A DNA stretch of 64,000 bases from Herbidospora galbida (lineage in GTDB: Bacteria; Actinomycetota; Actinomycetes; Streptosporangiales; Streptosporangiaceae). Under the pieces are notes generated by a model. That model was not told where the DNA came from, made no database searches, and was given only the letters and a program-made list of their open reading frames with translations. Below are positions 35,001 through 42,751 of this stretch, one piece after another. Position numbers and translations under genes: made by a program. How positions within the stretch are numbered: the stretch's first letter is position 1; the number at the start of each line of letters is the position of its first letter. Where the stretch lies: assembly GCF_005233835.1 (NCBI RefSeq), contig NZ_SZQA01000022.1, positions 1-64,000 of the forward strand. The letters are read 5' to 3'.

Positions 35001-38000
35001 TCGCTGGGCAGCGCCTCGCTGAGCGGGCAGGACGTGACCTGGACCGGCAACCTGGCCGCCGGGGCGACCGCGACGATCACCTACTCGGTGACCGTGAAGA
35101 CGGGCGGGAACGGCACCCTGACCGACACGGTCGTGTCGCCGATCTCGGGCACCAACTGCGCCGCCTCCAGCGGTGACAGCCGCTGCCGGTCGACGGTCCT
35201 GCTGCAGGCGCTCGTCATCGGCAAGACCGCCGACACGGCCAACCCCACGCCGGGGGCGACCGTGACCTACACGATCACGGTCACCAACACCGGGAAGACG
35301 GCGTACTCCCCGGCCACGTTCTCCGACGCGCTCGCCGGAGTGCTCGACGACGCGACGTACAACGACGACGCGACGGCGACCTCGGGCACCGTGACCTACG
35401 GTGCCCCGACGTTGTCGTGGTCGGGCAACCTGTCCGCGGGCGCGTCGGCCACCATCACCTACTCGGTGACGGTCCGCGACCCCGACCCCGGTGACCGCGC
35501 GCTGACCAACACGGTGACCTCGGCCAGCCCGGGTAACAACTGCCCGTGCACGGTCAGCGTCACGACGCTGGTGCCGCAGCTCACCGTCACCACCGCCACC
35601 GACGTGTCGAGCACGACGCCCACCGGCGTGGTGCGCCACACGGTGACCGCCACCAACACCGGGCAGACGAGCTACCCGGCGGCCGACTTCACGCTCGCGC
35701 CGGCGGGGGACGCGACCTACGACAACAACGCCAACGCCACCTCGGGCAACCTGACGCTGAACCCGGACGGGACGATCACCTGGACCGGCCCGCTCGCGCC
35801 CGGCCAGTCGGTGACCGCCACCGCGTCGGTCACCGTGAACAACCCGGCCACGGGCACGCTGACCAGCAACGTCACCTCGACGACGGCCGGCCTGAACTGC
35901 GTGTCGTGTACGACCTCCGTCCCGATCCTGCAACCGCAGCTGACCCTGACGAAGACCGCGAGCTCCCCGACCGTCACACCCGGCGGCACGGTCACCTACA
36001 CGATCACCGCAGCCAACACCGGCCAGGTCCCTTACCAGGGGGCGACCTTCACCGACCCGCTGACGGGCGTGCTCGCCGACGCCGTCTACAACGGCGACGC
36101 CTCGGCCACCTCCGGCACGGTCGTCTACGACGCGCCCGTGTTGTCGTGGACGGGCGACCTCGCGGTGGGCGCCACGGCGACGATCACGTACACGGTGACT
36201 GTGAGGAACCCCGACCCGGGCGACCGGCTCATGTCCAACACGGTGGTGTCCCCGGTCCTGGGCAGCACCTGCCCGCAGGGGTCGCCGAACCCGGACTGCA
36301 CCGCCGTGGTGAACGTGCTCGTGCCCGGCCTGTCGATCACCCGGCAGGCCGACCGGACCAGCGCCGCCCAGGGCGACGTGATCCGCTACACGATCACGGC
36401 CGAGAACACCGGCCAGACGCCCTACACCGGGGCGAGCCTGACCGACCAGCTCGCCCAGCTCCTCGACGACGCCGTCTTCAACGGGGACGCCGTCGCCACG
36501 TCGGGAACGGTGTCGTACACCGCGCCGAACCTGACCTGGACGGGCGACCTCGCGGTCGGCGCGACCGCGACGATCACCTATTCGGTGACGGTCCGCGACC
36601 CCGACCCCGGCGACGGGCTGATCACGGGCACGGTCGTCTCGACCGATGCCGGGTCGACCTGCCCGACCGGCTGCTCCTCGACGGTACGCCTGTCCCGCCT
36701 CGCCCTGAGCCAGGCCTACACCGAGACGAGCACCACGCCCGGCTCGGTCATCCACCTGAGCGCGACGTTCGCCAACACGGGCCAGACGCCCTACACGGGC
36801 CTCACCGTGTCGGCCTCCAGTCTCGACGTCATCGACGACGCGGTCCCGAACGGCGACCAGGTCGCCACCTCGGGGAACCTCGTCCTCGGTCCGACCGGCA
36901 TCAACTGGACGGGTGACATCCCCGTCGGCGGCACGGTGACCGTCACCGGGACGCTCACCGTGAAGAACCCCGACACCGGCAACAAGATCATTCGGGGCAC
37001 GCTCGTCTCCGACGTGCCGGGCAGCTCCTGCCCGACCGGCGGCACGAATCCGGCCTGCACCGCGCGGATCGACGTGCTGATCCCGGCCCTGACGATCACC
37101 ACCACGCCCGACACCACCACCCAGGAGCCCGGAGGCGTCGTCCGGTACACGACGACGATCACCAACAGCGGCCAGACGCCCTACACCGCGATCACCGTCA
37201 GCGACGACCTGACCGGCCTGCTCGACGACGCCGTCTACAACGACGACGCGTCGGCCACCGCGGGCACGGCCGTCTTCGTCACGCCGCAACTGCACTGGAC
37301 GGGCGACCTCGCCGTCGGCGCCACCGCGATCGTGACCTACAGCGTGACCGTCCGCGACCCCGACCCGGGTGACAAGCAGCTCATCAACGCGGTGACCTCG
37401 GCCGAGCCGGGCAGCGCGTGCGTCTCGGCCTGCACGTCGCGGGTGGTCGTGCTGACTCCGGCGCTGACCGTGGCGACCTCGGCCGACCGGCAGACCGCCG
37501 TCCCCGGCGACACCGTCACCTTCACCACGACGATCACCAACACCGGCCAGACGTCGTACACGGGCACCACCGCCCTCACCGACCTGGCGGGGCTGCTCGA
37601 CGACGCCGCGTACGGCGGCGACGCCGTCGCCACGTCGGGGTCGGTCGCCTATACGGCGCCCACGCTCACCTGGACCGGGGACCTCGCGGTGGGCGCCAGT
37701 ACGACGATCACCTTCACGGCGGTCGTCGACAACCCCGACCTGGGCGACAAGCGGCTGACCGCGGTGACCACCTCGGCCGCGAAGGGCGCCAACTGCCCGG
37801 CGGGATCGGCCGACACGCCCTGCGCGGTCACCGTGGTGGTCACCGACGCCACCGATCTCACCTTCACCAAGACGGCCGACCCGTCGTCGGTGGTGCGGGG
37901 CGGGGTCGTGACGTACACGATCACCGTGGCCAACACCGCCGCCACGCCCTATGTGGGGGCGACCTTCACCGACCCGCTGACGGGGGTGCTGGACGACGCC

Positions 38001-40889
38001 TCGTACAACGGCGACCTGGCCGCGACGTCGGGCACCGCCGCCTTCAGCTCGCCGAACGTGACCTGGACGGGGAACGTCCCGGCCGGGGGCACGGTGACCG
38101 TCACCTACTCGGTGACGGTGAATCCGGCGGGCGGCTCCGGCGACGACCTGCTCACTGGTACGCTCACCTCCCCCCCGCCGGGGGGCAACTGCCCGGCCGG
38201 GGGCGCCGACCCGCGCTGCTCGGCCACGGTCACGGTGTCGGAGCTGGAGATCGCCGCGTCGTCCAGCGCCGCCAGCGTCAAGCCGGGGCAGACGGTGCAG
38301 CTCACCACCGTGTTCACCAACACCGGGCAGACGCCCTACTACGGGATCAGTGTGGCGATCCCCGTCGGCGGCTTCGTCGGCGACATCACGCCGACCGGCG
38401 AGCAGACGGTCACCTCGGGGACGTTGTGGGTCGACGGTCTCGACCTCATGTGGACGGGCGACATCCCCGTGGGCGGCAGCGTCACGGTGTCGGCGACGTT
38501 CACCGTCGACTCGCCGCCGAGCGGGGACCGGCGCATCGTCACCCGGCTGGTGTCCGCCGCGCCGGGCTCGAACTGCCCGGTCGGCGGCACCGACCCGGCG
38601 TGCGCGATCGACGTGCCGGTGCTGCTGCCGCAGCTCACCCTCGCCAAGACGGCCGACCGCGCGGTGGCCCAGCCGGGCGACGTGGTGGCGTACACGATCA
38701 CGATCGCGAACACCGGCGAGACGCCCTACACGGGGATCGGCGTCACCGACCCGCTGGCGGGCGCGCTCGACGACGCCGTGTACGGCGCGGACGCCGCCGC
38801 CACGACCGGATCGGTGGACTTCGCCGACTCGGCGCTGACCTGGACCGGGGACCTGGCGGTCGGGGCGTCGGCGACGGTGACCTACACGATGACCGTGCGG
38901 TCGCCCGACCCGGGCGACAAGATCATGGCCAACACGGTGACGTCGGACGCCGAAGGGGTGTCGTGCGGGGCGTGCAGCAGCAACGTCCAGGTCCTCACCC
39001 CGGCGCTGACGATCGTGAAGTCGGCGAGCCCGGAGTCGACGGCGCCGGGCGGGACGGTGACCTACACGGTCACGGTCACCAACACCGGGCAGACGAACTA
39101 CCCGGCGGCCACGTTCACCGACCCGCTGGCGGGGGTGCTCGACGACGCCGTCTACAACAACGACGGCGGCGCCACGCGGGGGACCGTCGACTTCTCGGCC
39201 GGCGAACTCGTCTGGACGGGGGCGCTGGCCATCGGCCAGTCGGCGACGGTCACCTACTCGGTCACCGTCCGCAACCCCGACCCGGGTGACCGGATGTTGT
39301 CGAGCCGGATCACCTCGCCGACGGTCGGCGGCAACTGCGGGACGGACCCGCGCTGCGAGACCGACGTGCCGGTGGCGGTGTTCACCGTCGTCTCCGCCAC
39401 CGACCGGACGGTCGCGATGCCGGGAGACGTCGTGCGCTACACGGTGACCGCGACCAACAACGGCCGCACCACCTTCACGCCGGCCGACTTCACGCTGTCG
39501 CTGGCCGGCGCGCTGGCGAACGCCCAGTACAACAACGACGCGCAGGTCAGCAGCGGCGGCCTGACCTTCAACGTCGACGGCTCGGTCACCTGGAACGGCG
39601 CCCTGGCCCCCGGCGAGTCGGTCACCGCGACGTCCTCGATCACCGTGGTCGATCCGGGCGGCGACGGTGGCACGCTGACCAGCGACGTCACCTCGACCAC
39701 CCCGGGCCTCGACTGCCAGGCCTGCACGACCGCGGTTCAGGTCCTCATCCCGGAACTGACCCTGACCACGGTCGCCGACCGGGAGACCGCGACCCCGGGC
39801 GACGTCGTGACCTACACGATCACCGCCAGGAACACCGGCGAGGCGCCCTACCAGGACGCGACCTGGAGCACGTCCCTGATCGGTGTGCTCGGCGACGCGG
39901 ACTACAACGGCGACGCCACGGCGACCTCGGGCGTGGTGGACTACGCCGAGCCGACGTTGTCGTGGACCGGCGACCTGGCCCTGGGCGCGGTCGCCACGGT
40001 CACCTTCTCGGTGCGCATCAAGGACCCGGATCCGGGCGACGGCCGGCTCACCCAGCAGGTGGTGTCGTCGACCAGGGGCGCGACCTGTCCGGGCGGCCCG
40101 TCGTGCTCGACGACCGTGCGGGTGCTGACGCCGGAGCTCACGATCACCAAGCAGGCCGACGTGGCGAGCATCGTCGCCGGTGGCATCGTGAACTACACCG
40201 TGACGGTGGCCAACACGGGGCAGACGCCGTACACGGGGGCGACCTACACCGACCCGATCGGCGGGGCGATCTACGGCGGCGACGCCTGGGCCTCCTCGGG
40301 CTTCGTCTCGCCGATCAACGGCGAGCTGATCTGGACGGGCGACCTGACGGAGGGCGCCACCGCGACCGTCACCTATTCGGTGCGGATCGACCCGGCCGCC
40401 GGCGACGGCGCCCTGGCCACCACGATCACGTCGCCCACCCGGGGCTCCAACTGTGCGGTGGGCTCGACCGACCAGCGCTGCTCGACGACCATCGCCGTGA
40501 TCGCCCAGAGCATCGCCGTGGCCGACCTGACCAGGAACTTCACCCTGACCGGCCCGCCCGACACCACCCGGCGCGGCGACGGCATCGTGACGATGAACGT
40601 CATCACCAACAGCCCGACCGGCTACACGGTGACCGTGCGGTCGTCGGCGCCCGCGCTGACCTCGCCGGTGACCGGCGCCTCGATCCCGATCTCCGCGCTG
40701 AAGGTGCGGTCGCCCGAGACGTCTGGATTCGAGCCGCTGTCGGCGACGACGCCGATCGTCGTGCACCGCCGGTCGGGGCCGTCGGCGCAAATCGGGGATT
40801 CTCTCTCGAATGATTATGAGGTTGATATTCCATTTGTCCCCTCGGGTAGCTATTCGGTGACCCTCGACTATATTGCCAGCACATCATGA
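32013..40889 (+). CDS. Giant exported multidomain surface protein (lectin-like head, Fn3, Ig-like, 15 DUF11-type repeats, C-terminal WxL-like module)
   Basis: This 2958-residue protein starts with a GTG overlapping the DUF916 stop. Order of parts: signal peptide (1-25); L-type-lectin-like domain (about 26-345, with GADGMAFVVAA and LGFGFDAYGNFSNSSY); a DUF11-like and an IPT/TIG-like region (about 346-575); two nearly identical Fn3 domains (about 575-765); two putative-Ig (He_PIG) domains (about 766-939); fifteen tandem DUF11/DUF7507-like repeats (940-2829, about 126 residues each); and a C-terminal module (2830-2958). Each repeat carries a YTITVxNTGQTPY-type strand, a DDAxYNxDAxATSG segment and an LxWTGDLAVGATATITYSVT segment, and most end in a Cys pair. 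The C-terminal module is homologous to the small protein encoded next. There is no LPxTG or membrane helix, so anchoring is probably non-covalent. It is a likely adhesin or stalk. Confidence 0.92.
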   Translation: MLKRVLAVALVATAVHVPASVSHAAGSTLFVQSFKNNTIDPAYPVTIPALPAGSTGSNVACLSAAGNTTGTGLKSCTTSTEVNGSGALRLTSAVTSQQGGVFGATSVPTSQGLDVTFNMYQYGGGGADGMAFVVAAVDPANPVPPATIGRPGGSLGYSPFAAGDGLAHAYLGFGFDAYGNFSNSSYQGAGCTNPPYISTTGTVPGQVVVRGPGAGTVGYCALNSTATSTNSAALRLRGTTRAASVVPVAIAINPTSSTLTTAAGLSVAAGTYVVQFTPVNGSPRTLTGALPTVSSGLYPSSTWTTAAGIPRQLAFGWVASTGGVTDFHEIDNVVVNSLNPVPDLTVTQTSYNGSAPKPGDPVTYTVRPVVSTTGANETLPIAVTETLPAGVVPVGAFGNGWVCGTPSGQKITCTNSSTPFPSGTTLPTITVVGIVTGNAVTPSTVQTGTTVTVSSNDGNPGIATTTTAGTIPAAPSGISLSTTSGTIAGGGTVTVSGSNLSGATAIEIGTTAEQQAGTPVVLLPCSSVITTNCFVANANGTLTIPSMPSRPSAAAVSVTVVTQGVAGAAAYIYTSAPGTPTAPTATAGATSATVTWTAPSPNGSPITGYVVTPYLNGVAQPPISYPSTATTRTLTGLTAGASYTFTVAAVNAVGTGTASPQSNTVVPYTVPGRPTITSATAGDLSATLTWSPPASNGGSAITGYVVTPYLNGVAQPPISYSSTATTQTVTGLTAGASYTFTVAAVNAAGTGLPSTVSTTVTPNANPQLTFGPPPGGQVNVAYNVPLTMTGGTAPITWSVSAGSLPPGVTLNPSTGLLSGTPTSAGTYTFTVRIVDASGQSDTRAATVTIVPPPVLTVPPPPAAQVAVAYNLPLSVSGGTAPYAYSLASGALPPGLTLNATTGLISGTPTTQGAYAFTVKVTDANGQSDTRSASITVGAGPLVITKSADQSAAVPGSTVSYTITVANTGPSAFTGVTLSDPLADVLDDATYNGDLAASLGSASLSGQDVTWTGNLAAGATATITYSVTVKTGGNGTLTDTVVSPISGTNCAASSGDSRCRSTVLLQALVIGKTADTANPTPGATVTYTITVTNTGKTAYSPATFSDALAGVLDDATYNDDATATSGTVTYGAPTLSWSGNLSAGASATITYSVTVRDPDPGDRALTNTVTSASPGNNCPCTVSVTTLVPQLTVTTATDVSSTTPTGVVRHTVTATNTGQTSYPAADFTLAPAGDATYDNNANATSGNLTLNPDGTITWTGPLAPGQSVTATASVTVNNPATGTLTSNVTSTTAGLNCVSCTTSVPILQPQLTLTKTASSPTVTPGGTVTYTITAANTGQVPYQGATFTDPLTGVLADAVYNGDASATSGTVVYDAPVLSWTGDLAVGATATITYTVTVRNPDPGDRLMSNTVVSPVLGSTCPQGSPNPDCTAVVNVLVPGLSITRQADRTSAAQGDVIRYTITAENTGQTPYTGASLTDQLAQLLDDAVFNGDAVATSGTVSYTAPNLTWTGDLAVGATATITYSVTVRDPDPGDGLITGTVVSTDAGSTCPTGCSSTVRLSRLALSQAYTETSTTPGSVIHLSATFANTGQTPYTGLTVSASSLDVIDDAVPNGDQVATSGNLVLGPTGINWTGDIPVGGTVTVTGTLTVKNPDTGNKIIRGTLVSDVPGSSCPTGGTNPACTARIDVLIPALTITTTPDTTTQEPGGVVRYTTTITNSGQTPYTAITVSDDLTGLLDDAVYNDDASATAGTAVFVTPQLHWTGDLAVGATAIVTYSVTVRDPDPGDKQLINAVTSAEPGSACVSACTSRVVVLTPALTVATSADRQTAVPGDTVTFTTTITNTGQTSYTGTTALTDLAGLLDDAAYGGDAVATSGSVAYTAPTLTWTGDLAVGASTTITFTAVVDNPDLGDKRLTAVTTSAAKGANCPAGSADTPCAVTVVVTDATDLTFTKTADPSSVVRGGVVTYTITVANTAATPYVGATFTDPLTGVLDDASYNGDLAATSGTAAFSSPNVTWTGNVPAGGTVTVTYSVTVNPAGGSGDDLLTGTLTSPPPGGNCPAGGADPRCSATVTVSELEIAASSSAASVKPGQTVQLTTVFTNTGQTPYYGISVAIPVGGFVGDITPTGEQTVTSGTLWVDGLDLMWTGDIPVGGSVTVSATFTVDSPPSGDRRIVTRLVSAAPGSNCPVGGTDPACAIDVPVLLPQLTLAKTADRAVAQPGDVVAYTITIANTGETPYTGIGVTDPLAGALDDAVYGADAAATTGSVDFADSALTWTGDLAVGASATVTYTMTVRSPDPGDKIMANTVTSDAEGVSCGACSSNVQVLTPALTIVKSASPESTAPGGTVTYTVTVTNTGQTNYPAATFTDPLAGVLDDAVYNNDGGATRGTVDFSAGELVWTGALAIGQSATVTYSVTVRNPDPGDRMLSSRITSPTVGGNCGTDPRCETDVPVAVFTVVSATDRTVAMPGDVVRYTVTATNNGRTTFTPADFTLSLAGALANAQYNNDAQVSSGGLTFNVDGSVTWNGALAPGESVTATSSITVVDPGGDGGTLTSDVTSTTPGLDCQACTTAVQVLIPELTLTTVADRETATPGDVVTYTITARNTGEAPYQDATWSTSLIGVLGDADYNGDATATSGVVDYAEPTLSWTGDLALGAVATVTFSVRIKDPDPGDGRLTQQVVSSTRGATCPGGPSCSTTVRVLTPELTITKQADVASIVAGGIVNYTVTVANTGQTPYTGATYTDPIGGAIYGGDAWASSGFVSPINGELIWTGDLTEGATATVTYSVRIDPAAGDGALATTITSPTRGSNCAVGSTDQRCSTTIAVIAQSIAVADLTRNFTLTGPPDTTRRGDGIVTMNVITNSPTGYTVTVRSSAPALTSPVTGASIPISALKVRSPETSGFEPLSATTPIVVHRRSGPSAQIGDSLSNDYEVDIPFVPSGSYSVTLDYIASTS
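34830..40499 (+). repeat. Fifteen tandem ~378-bp coding repeats (DUF11-like modules)
   Basis: The segment encodes residues 940-2829, that is 15 units of on average 126 codons. Units 6 and 10 (starting SRLALSQAYT and SELEIAASSS) form a divergent sub-type that lacks the usual DPL....DDA segment. Units 3 and 13 (VPQLTVTTATD and AVFTVVSATD) form another, with ADFTL. The spacing of the sub-types suggests block duplication. DNA similarity between units makes the array prone to recombination and to assembly errors. Confidence 0.88.
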
Positions 40890-40950
40890 GTTTAACTACG
40901 GGAAATCGCGGTGATCATGGCGTCGAGGTTAATTGAAAGGGATGACACAA

Positions 40951-41460
40951 ATGCCTTACATCAGAATCGCGTGCGCGGCTTTCGCCTGCCTGGCGAGCGT
41001 ATTGAGCGCCGTGCCCGCCGCCGCCGACACGGCGACCGGCAACACCGAGGCGATCGTCGAGGTCACCGACCAGATCACGCTCACCGAGCTGACCTCGTCG
41101 TTCACGCTGACGGGCGTGCCACGCGACGTCGTGACCACCGCAGCCCCGGTGACCATGCGCGTGACCACGAACAACTTCGCCGGTTACACCGTGACGGTGC
41201 AGCCGACAACACCCAACCTGCTGCCGTCGATCGCCGGCAGCACCGACGTCATCCCGGCTTCGCTGCTCGAGGTCAGCGGCCCGGCCCAGGTGGGCACGTT
41301 CACCCCGCTGAACCCGGGCACGCCGGTCGTCGTCGACACCAAGCCGTCGGCTTCGGCGTCCACGGGCGACGTCATCGCGAACAACTACCGCATCACCATT
41401 CCGTTCGTCCGCCCCGACATCTACCGGGGCACGCTGAATTACATCGCCACCACGCTCTAA
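40951..41460 (+). CDS. Small secreted protein equal to the C-terminal module of the giant protein (WxL-like)
   Basis: The protein has 169 residues. A signal peptide (MPYIRIACAAFACLASVLSA, then VPAAADT) is followed by a single beta-rich module that aligns throughout with residues 2830-2958 of the giant protein. Shared blocks are LTxxFTLTGxP, GYTVTV, IPxSxLxV, FxPL, N-x-Y-x-x-x-IPFV and TLxYIAxT. Neither copy contains Trp. GAAAGG 10 nt upstream supports the ATG at 40951. It is encoded between the giant gene and the DUF11 membrane protein in the same direction. By analogy it is a stand-alone wall-associated WxL-like protein. Confidence 0.85.
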   Translation: MPYIRIACAAFACLASVLSAVPAAADTATGNTEAIVEVTDQITLTELTSSFTLTGVPRDVVTTAAPVTMRVTTNNFAGYTVTVQPTTPNLLPSIAGSTDVIPASLLEVSGPAQVGTFTPLNPGTPVVVDTKPSASASTGDVIANNYRITIPFVRPDIYRGTLNYIATTL

Positions 41461-41510
41461 TGCCGGAGAATGGCCGGCGGAATATCCGTCCGCCGGCCTC
41501 TGGGGGGACC

Positions 41511-42071
41511 ATGGCGTTTTGGGGAAAAATCGCGGGAATAACAGCTGTGCTGTTGGCCGTCGCACCGGCTGCGCACGCGAAACCGAAGGCTCAGCTGACC
41601 ATCGCGGTCGAAGGCCGCGGCGACTCGGTCAAGCAAGGACAGCGGCTGACGTACACGACGACGGTGACCAACACGGGCGCCGGTGACGCCAGGTCCCTCG
41701 ACATCAGCCAGACGGTCGATCCCGGGCTGACGCTGGTCTCGTCGTCGCCGTCGGGGAAGGCGGCCGACGGCCGGGTGCGCTGGACGCACCCGCTGAGGGC
41801 GGGCGAGACCGTGACGTTCAGCGTGACCATGGACGTGAAACGGCTGGCCCCCGGACTGAAGCGGCTGGCGGTGGTCTCCTGCGCGGCCCGCGCGGGTGAG
41901 GCGAGGCCGCTGGTGTGCGCGACCGACTCGGCCCCCGTGGCCGCCCCGGCGCCGGTGGCGATGAAGACCCAGGGGTCGTCGGCGCCGGTGGCGTGGAGCG
42001 CGGGCGCCGCCCTGCTGGCCGTGCTGCTGGTGCTCGTGTGGCGGCGCCGGACGGGCGCGTCTATGCGCTGA
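41511..42071 (+). CDS. Membrane-anchored single DUF11-domain protein
   Basis: The 186-residue protein has a signal peptide (GKIAGITAVLLAVAPAAHAK), one DUF11-like domain (LTYTTTVTNTGAGDARSLDI, then WTHPLRAGETVTFSVTMDVK), a Pro/Ala linker, a membrane helix (VAWSAGAALLAVLLVLVW) and RRRTG at the end. I choose the ATG at 41511, preceded by GGGGGGA, over an earlier ATG at 41460 that overlaps the previous stop. It resembles one repeat of the giant protein fixed to the membrane, and could act as its docking base. Its 3' end overlaps the convergent TetR gene by 11 nt. Confidence 0.83.
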   Translation: MAFWGKIAGITAVLLAVAPAAHAKPKAQLTIAVEGRGDSVKQGQRLTYTTTVTNTGAGDARSLDISQTVDPGLTLVSSSPSGKAADGRVRWTHPLRAGETVTFSVTMDVKRLAPGLKRLAVVSCAARAGEARPLVCATDSAPVAAPAPVAMKTQGSSAPVAWSAGAALLAVLLVLVWRRRTGASMR

Positions 42072-42663
42072 GCGAGGTCAGATATCCCCCCAGCACCCGC
42101 TTGAGCTCGGCGATCTCGGCCGGGCGCTCCTCCTCCGGCGCCGCCGTCACCAGCGGCGTCATGGCCTGGAAGATCCTGACCAGCACCCGCGCGCTGCGCG
42201 CCCTGCCGTCCGGGGAGAGCCCCGGCACCCGGGCGCCGAGGATCGACTCGACCTGCCCGAGCATCGCCGCCTGGATCGGCTGCGACGACTCGGCGAGCGC
42301 GGCCGGCATGTCGGGCCGGGCGAACAGCGCCTTGAACCCCGGGTTGGCCAGGTTGAACGCCACCAGCGGGTCGACCACCCGGTCGAGCAGCTCGCCGAGG
42401 TCCATCGCGGCGACGTCGGCCCCGCCGAACGCCGAGGCGTGGGCGGTCCGCATGTCGGCGACGAACCGGTCGGCCAGCGCGCGGGCCACCGCCTCCTTGC
42501 TCGGGAAGAACTGGTAGAGCGAGCCGGGGGAGATCCCGGCCCGCGCGGCGATGGCGTTCGTGGACGCCTTCTCGTAGCCCAGTTCGGCGAAGGCGTCGGC
42601 CGCCGCGTCGAGGATCTCGGCCATCCGCCGCTCACCGCGCGCCTGCCGGCGTCGCTCCATCAC
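42061..42663 (-). CDS. TetR-family transcriptional regulator
   Basis: The protein has 200 residues. The N-terminal TetR HTH reads RMAEILDAAADAFAELGYEK, then ASTNAIAARAGISPGSLYQF and FPSKEAV. The C-terminal ligand/dimer domain is less conserved. It is divergent from the MMPL exporter gene, and the 88-bp gap holds two GCGAGC-N4-GCTCG inverted repeats that fit a TetR operator. It should repress the exporter until an effector binds. Confidence 0.95.
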   Translation of the reverse strand: MMERRRQARGERRMAEILDAAADAFAELGYEKASTNAIAARAGISPGSLYQFFPSKEAVARALADRFVADMRTAHASAFGGADVAAMDLGELLDRVVDPLVAFNLANPGFKALFARPDMPAALAESSQPIQAAMLGQVESILGARVPGLSPDGRARSARVLVRIFQAMTPLVTAAPEEERPAEIAELKRVLGGYLTSLSA

Positions 42664-42679
42664 GATCTCCCTTGAAAAT

Positions 42680-42722
42680 GCGAGCGACCGCTCGTATTGT
42701 TCAAACGCGAGCGTTTGCTCGC
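42680..42722. promoter_or_regulatory. Twin inverted-repeat operator for the TetR regulator
   Basis: Two 16-bp sites with the same arms are present: GCGAGCGACCGCTCGT (42680-42695) and GCGAGCGTTTGCTCGC (42707-42722). Centres are 27 bp apart. Both lie between the divergent TetR and MMPL genes. The arm sequence GCGAGC/GCTCGC with a 4-nt spacer is typical of TetR repressors. Confidence 0.8.
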
Positions 42723-42751
42723 AAAAATCCTATCAAGGGGATCGATTCGTC

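Noticed and set aside
34830-40499. Regular DNA repeats as a CRISPR array or satellite
   Set aside because: The period of about 378 bp, the maintained reading frame and protein-level conservation show that these are coding repeats.
31908-40790. A 2960-codon open frame on the minus strand, antisense to the giant surface protein
   Set aside because: It is a by-product of GC-rich, repeated codons in the giant gene. The translation is mostly Arg/Gly/Val/Asp with no domain, no signal peptide and no ribosome site, while the plus strand has clear domains and a coupled start.
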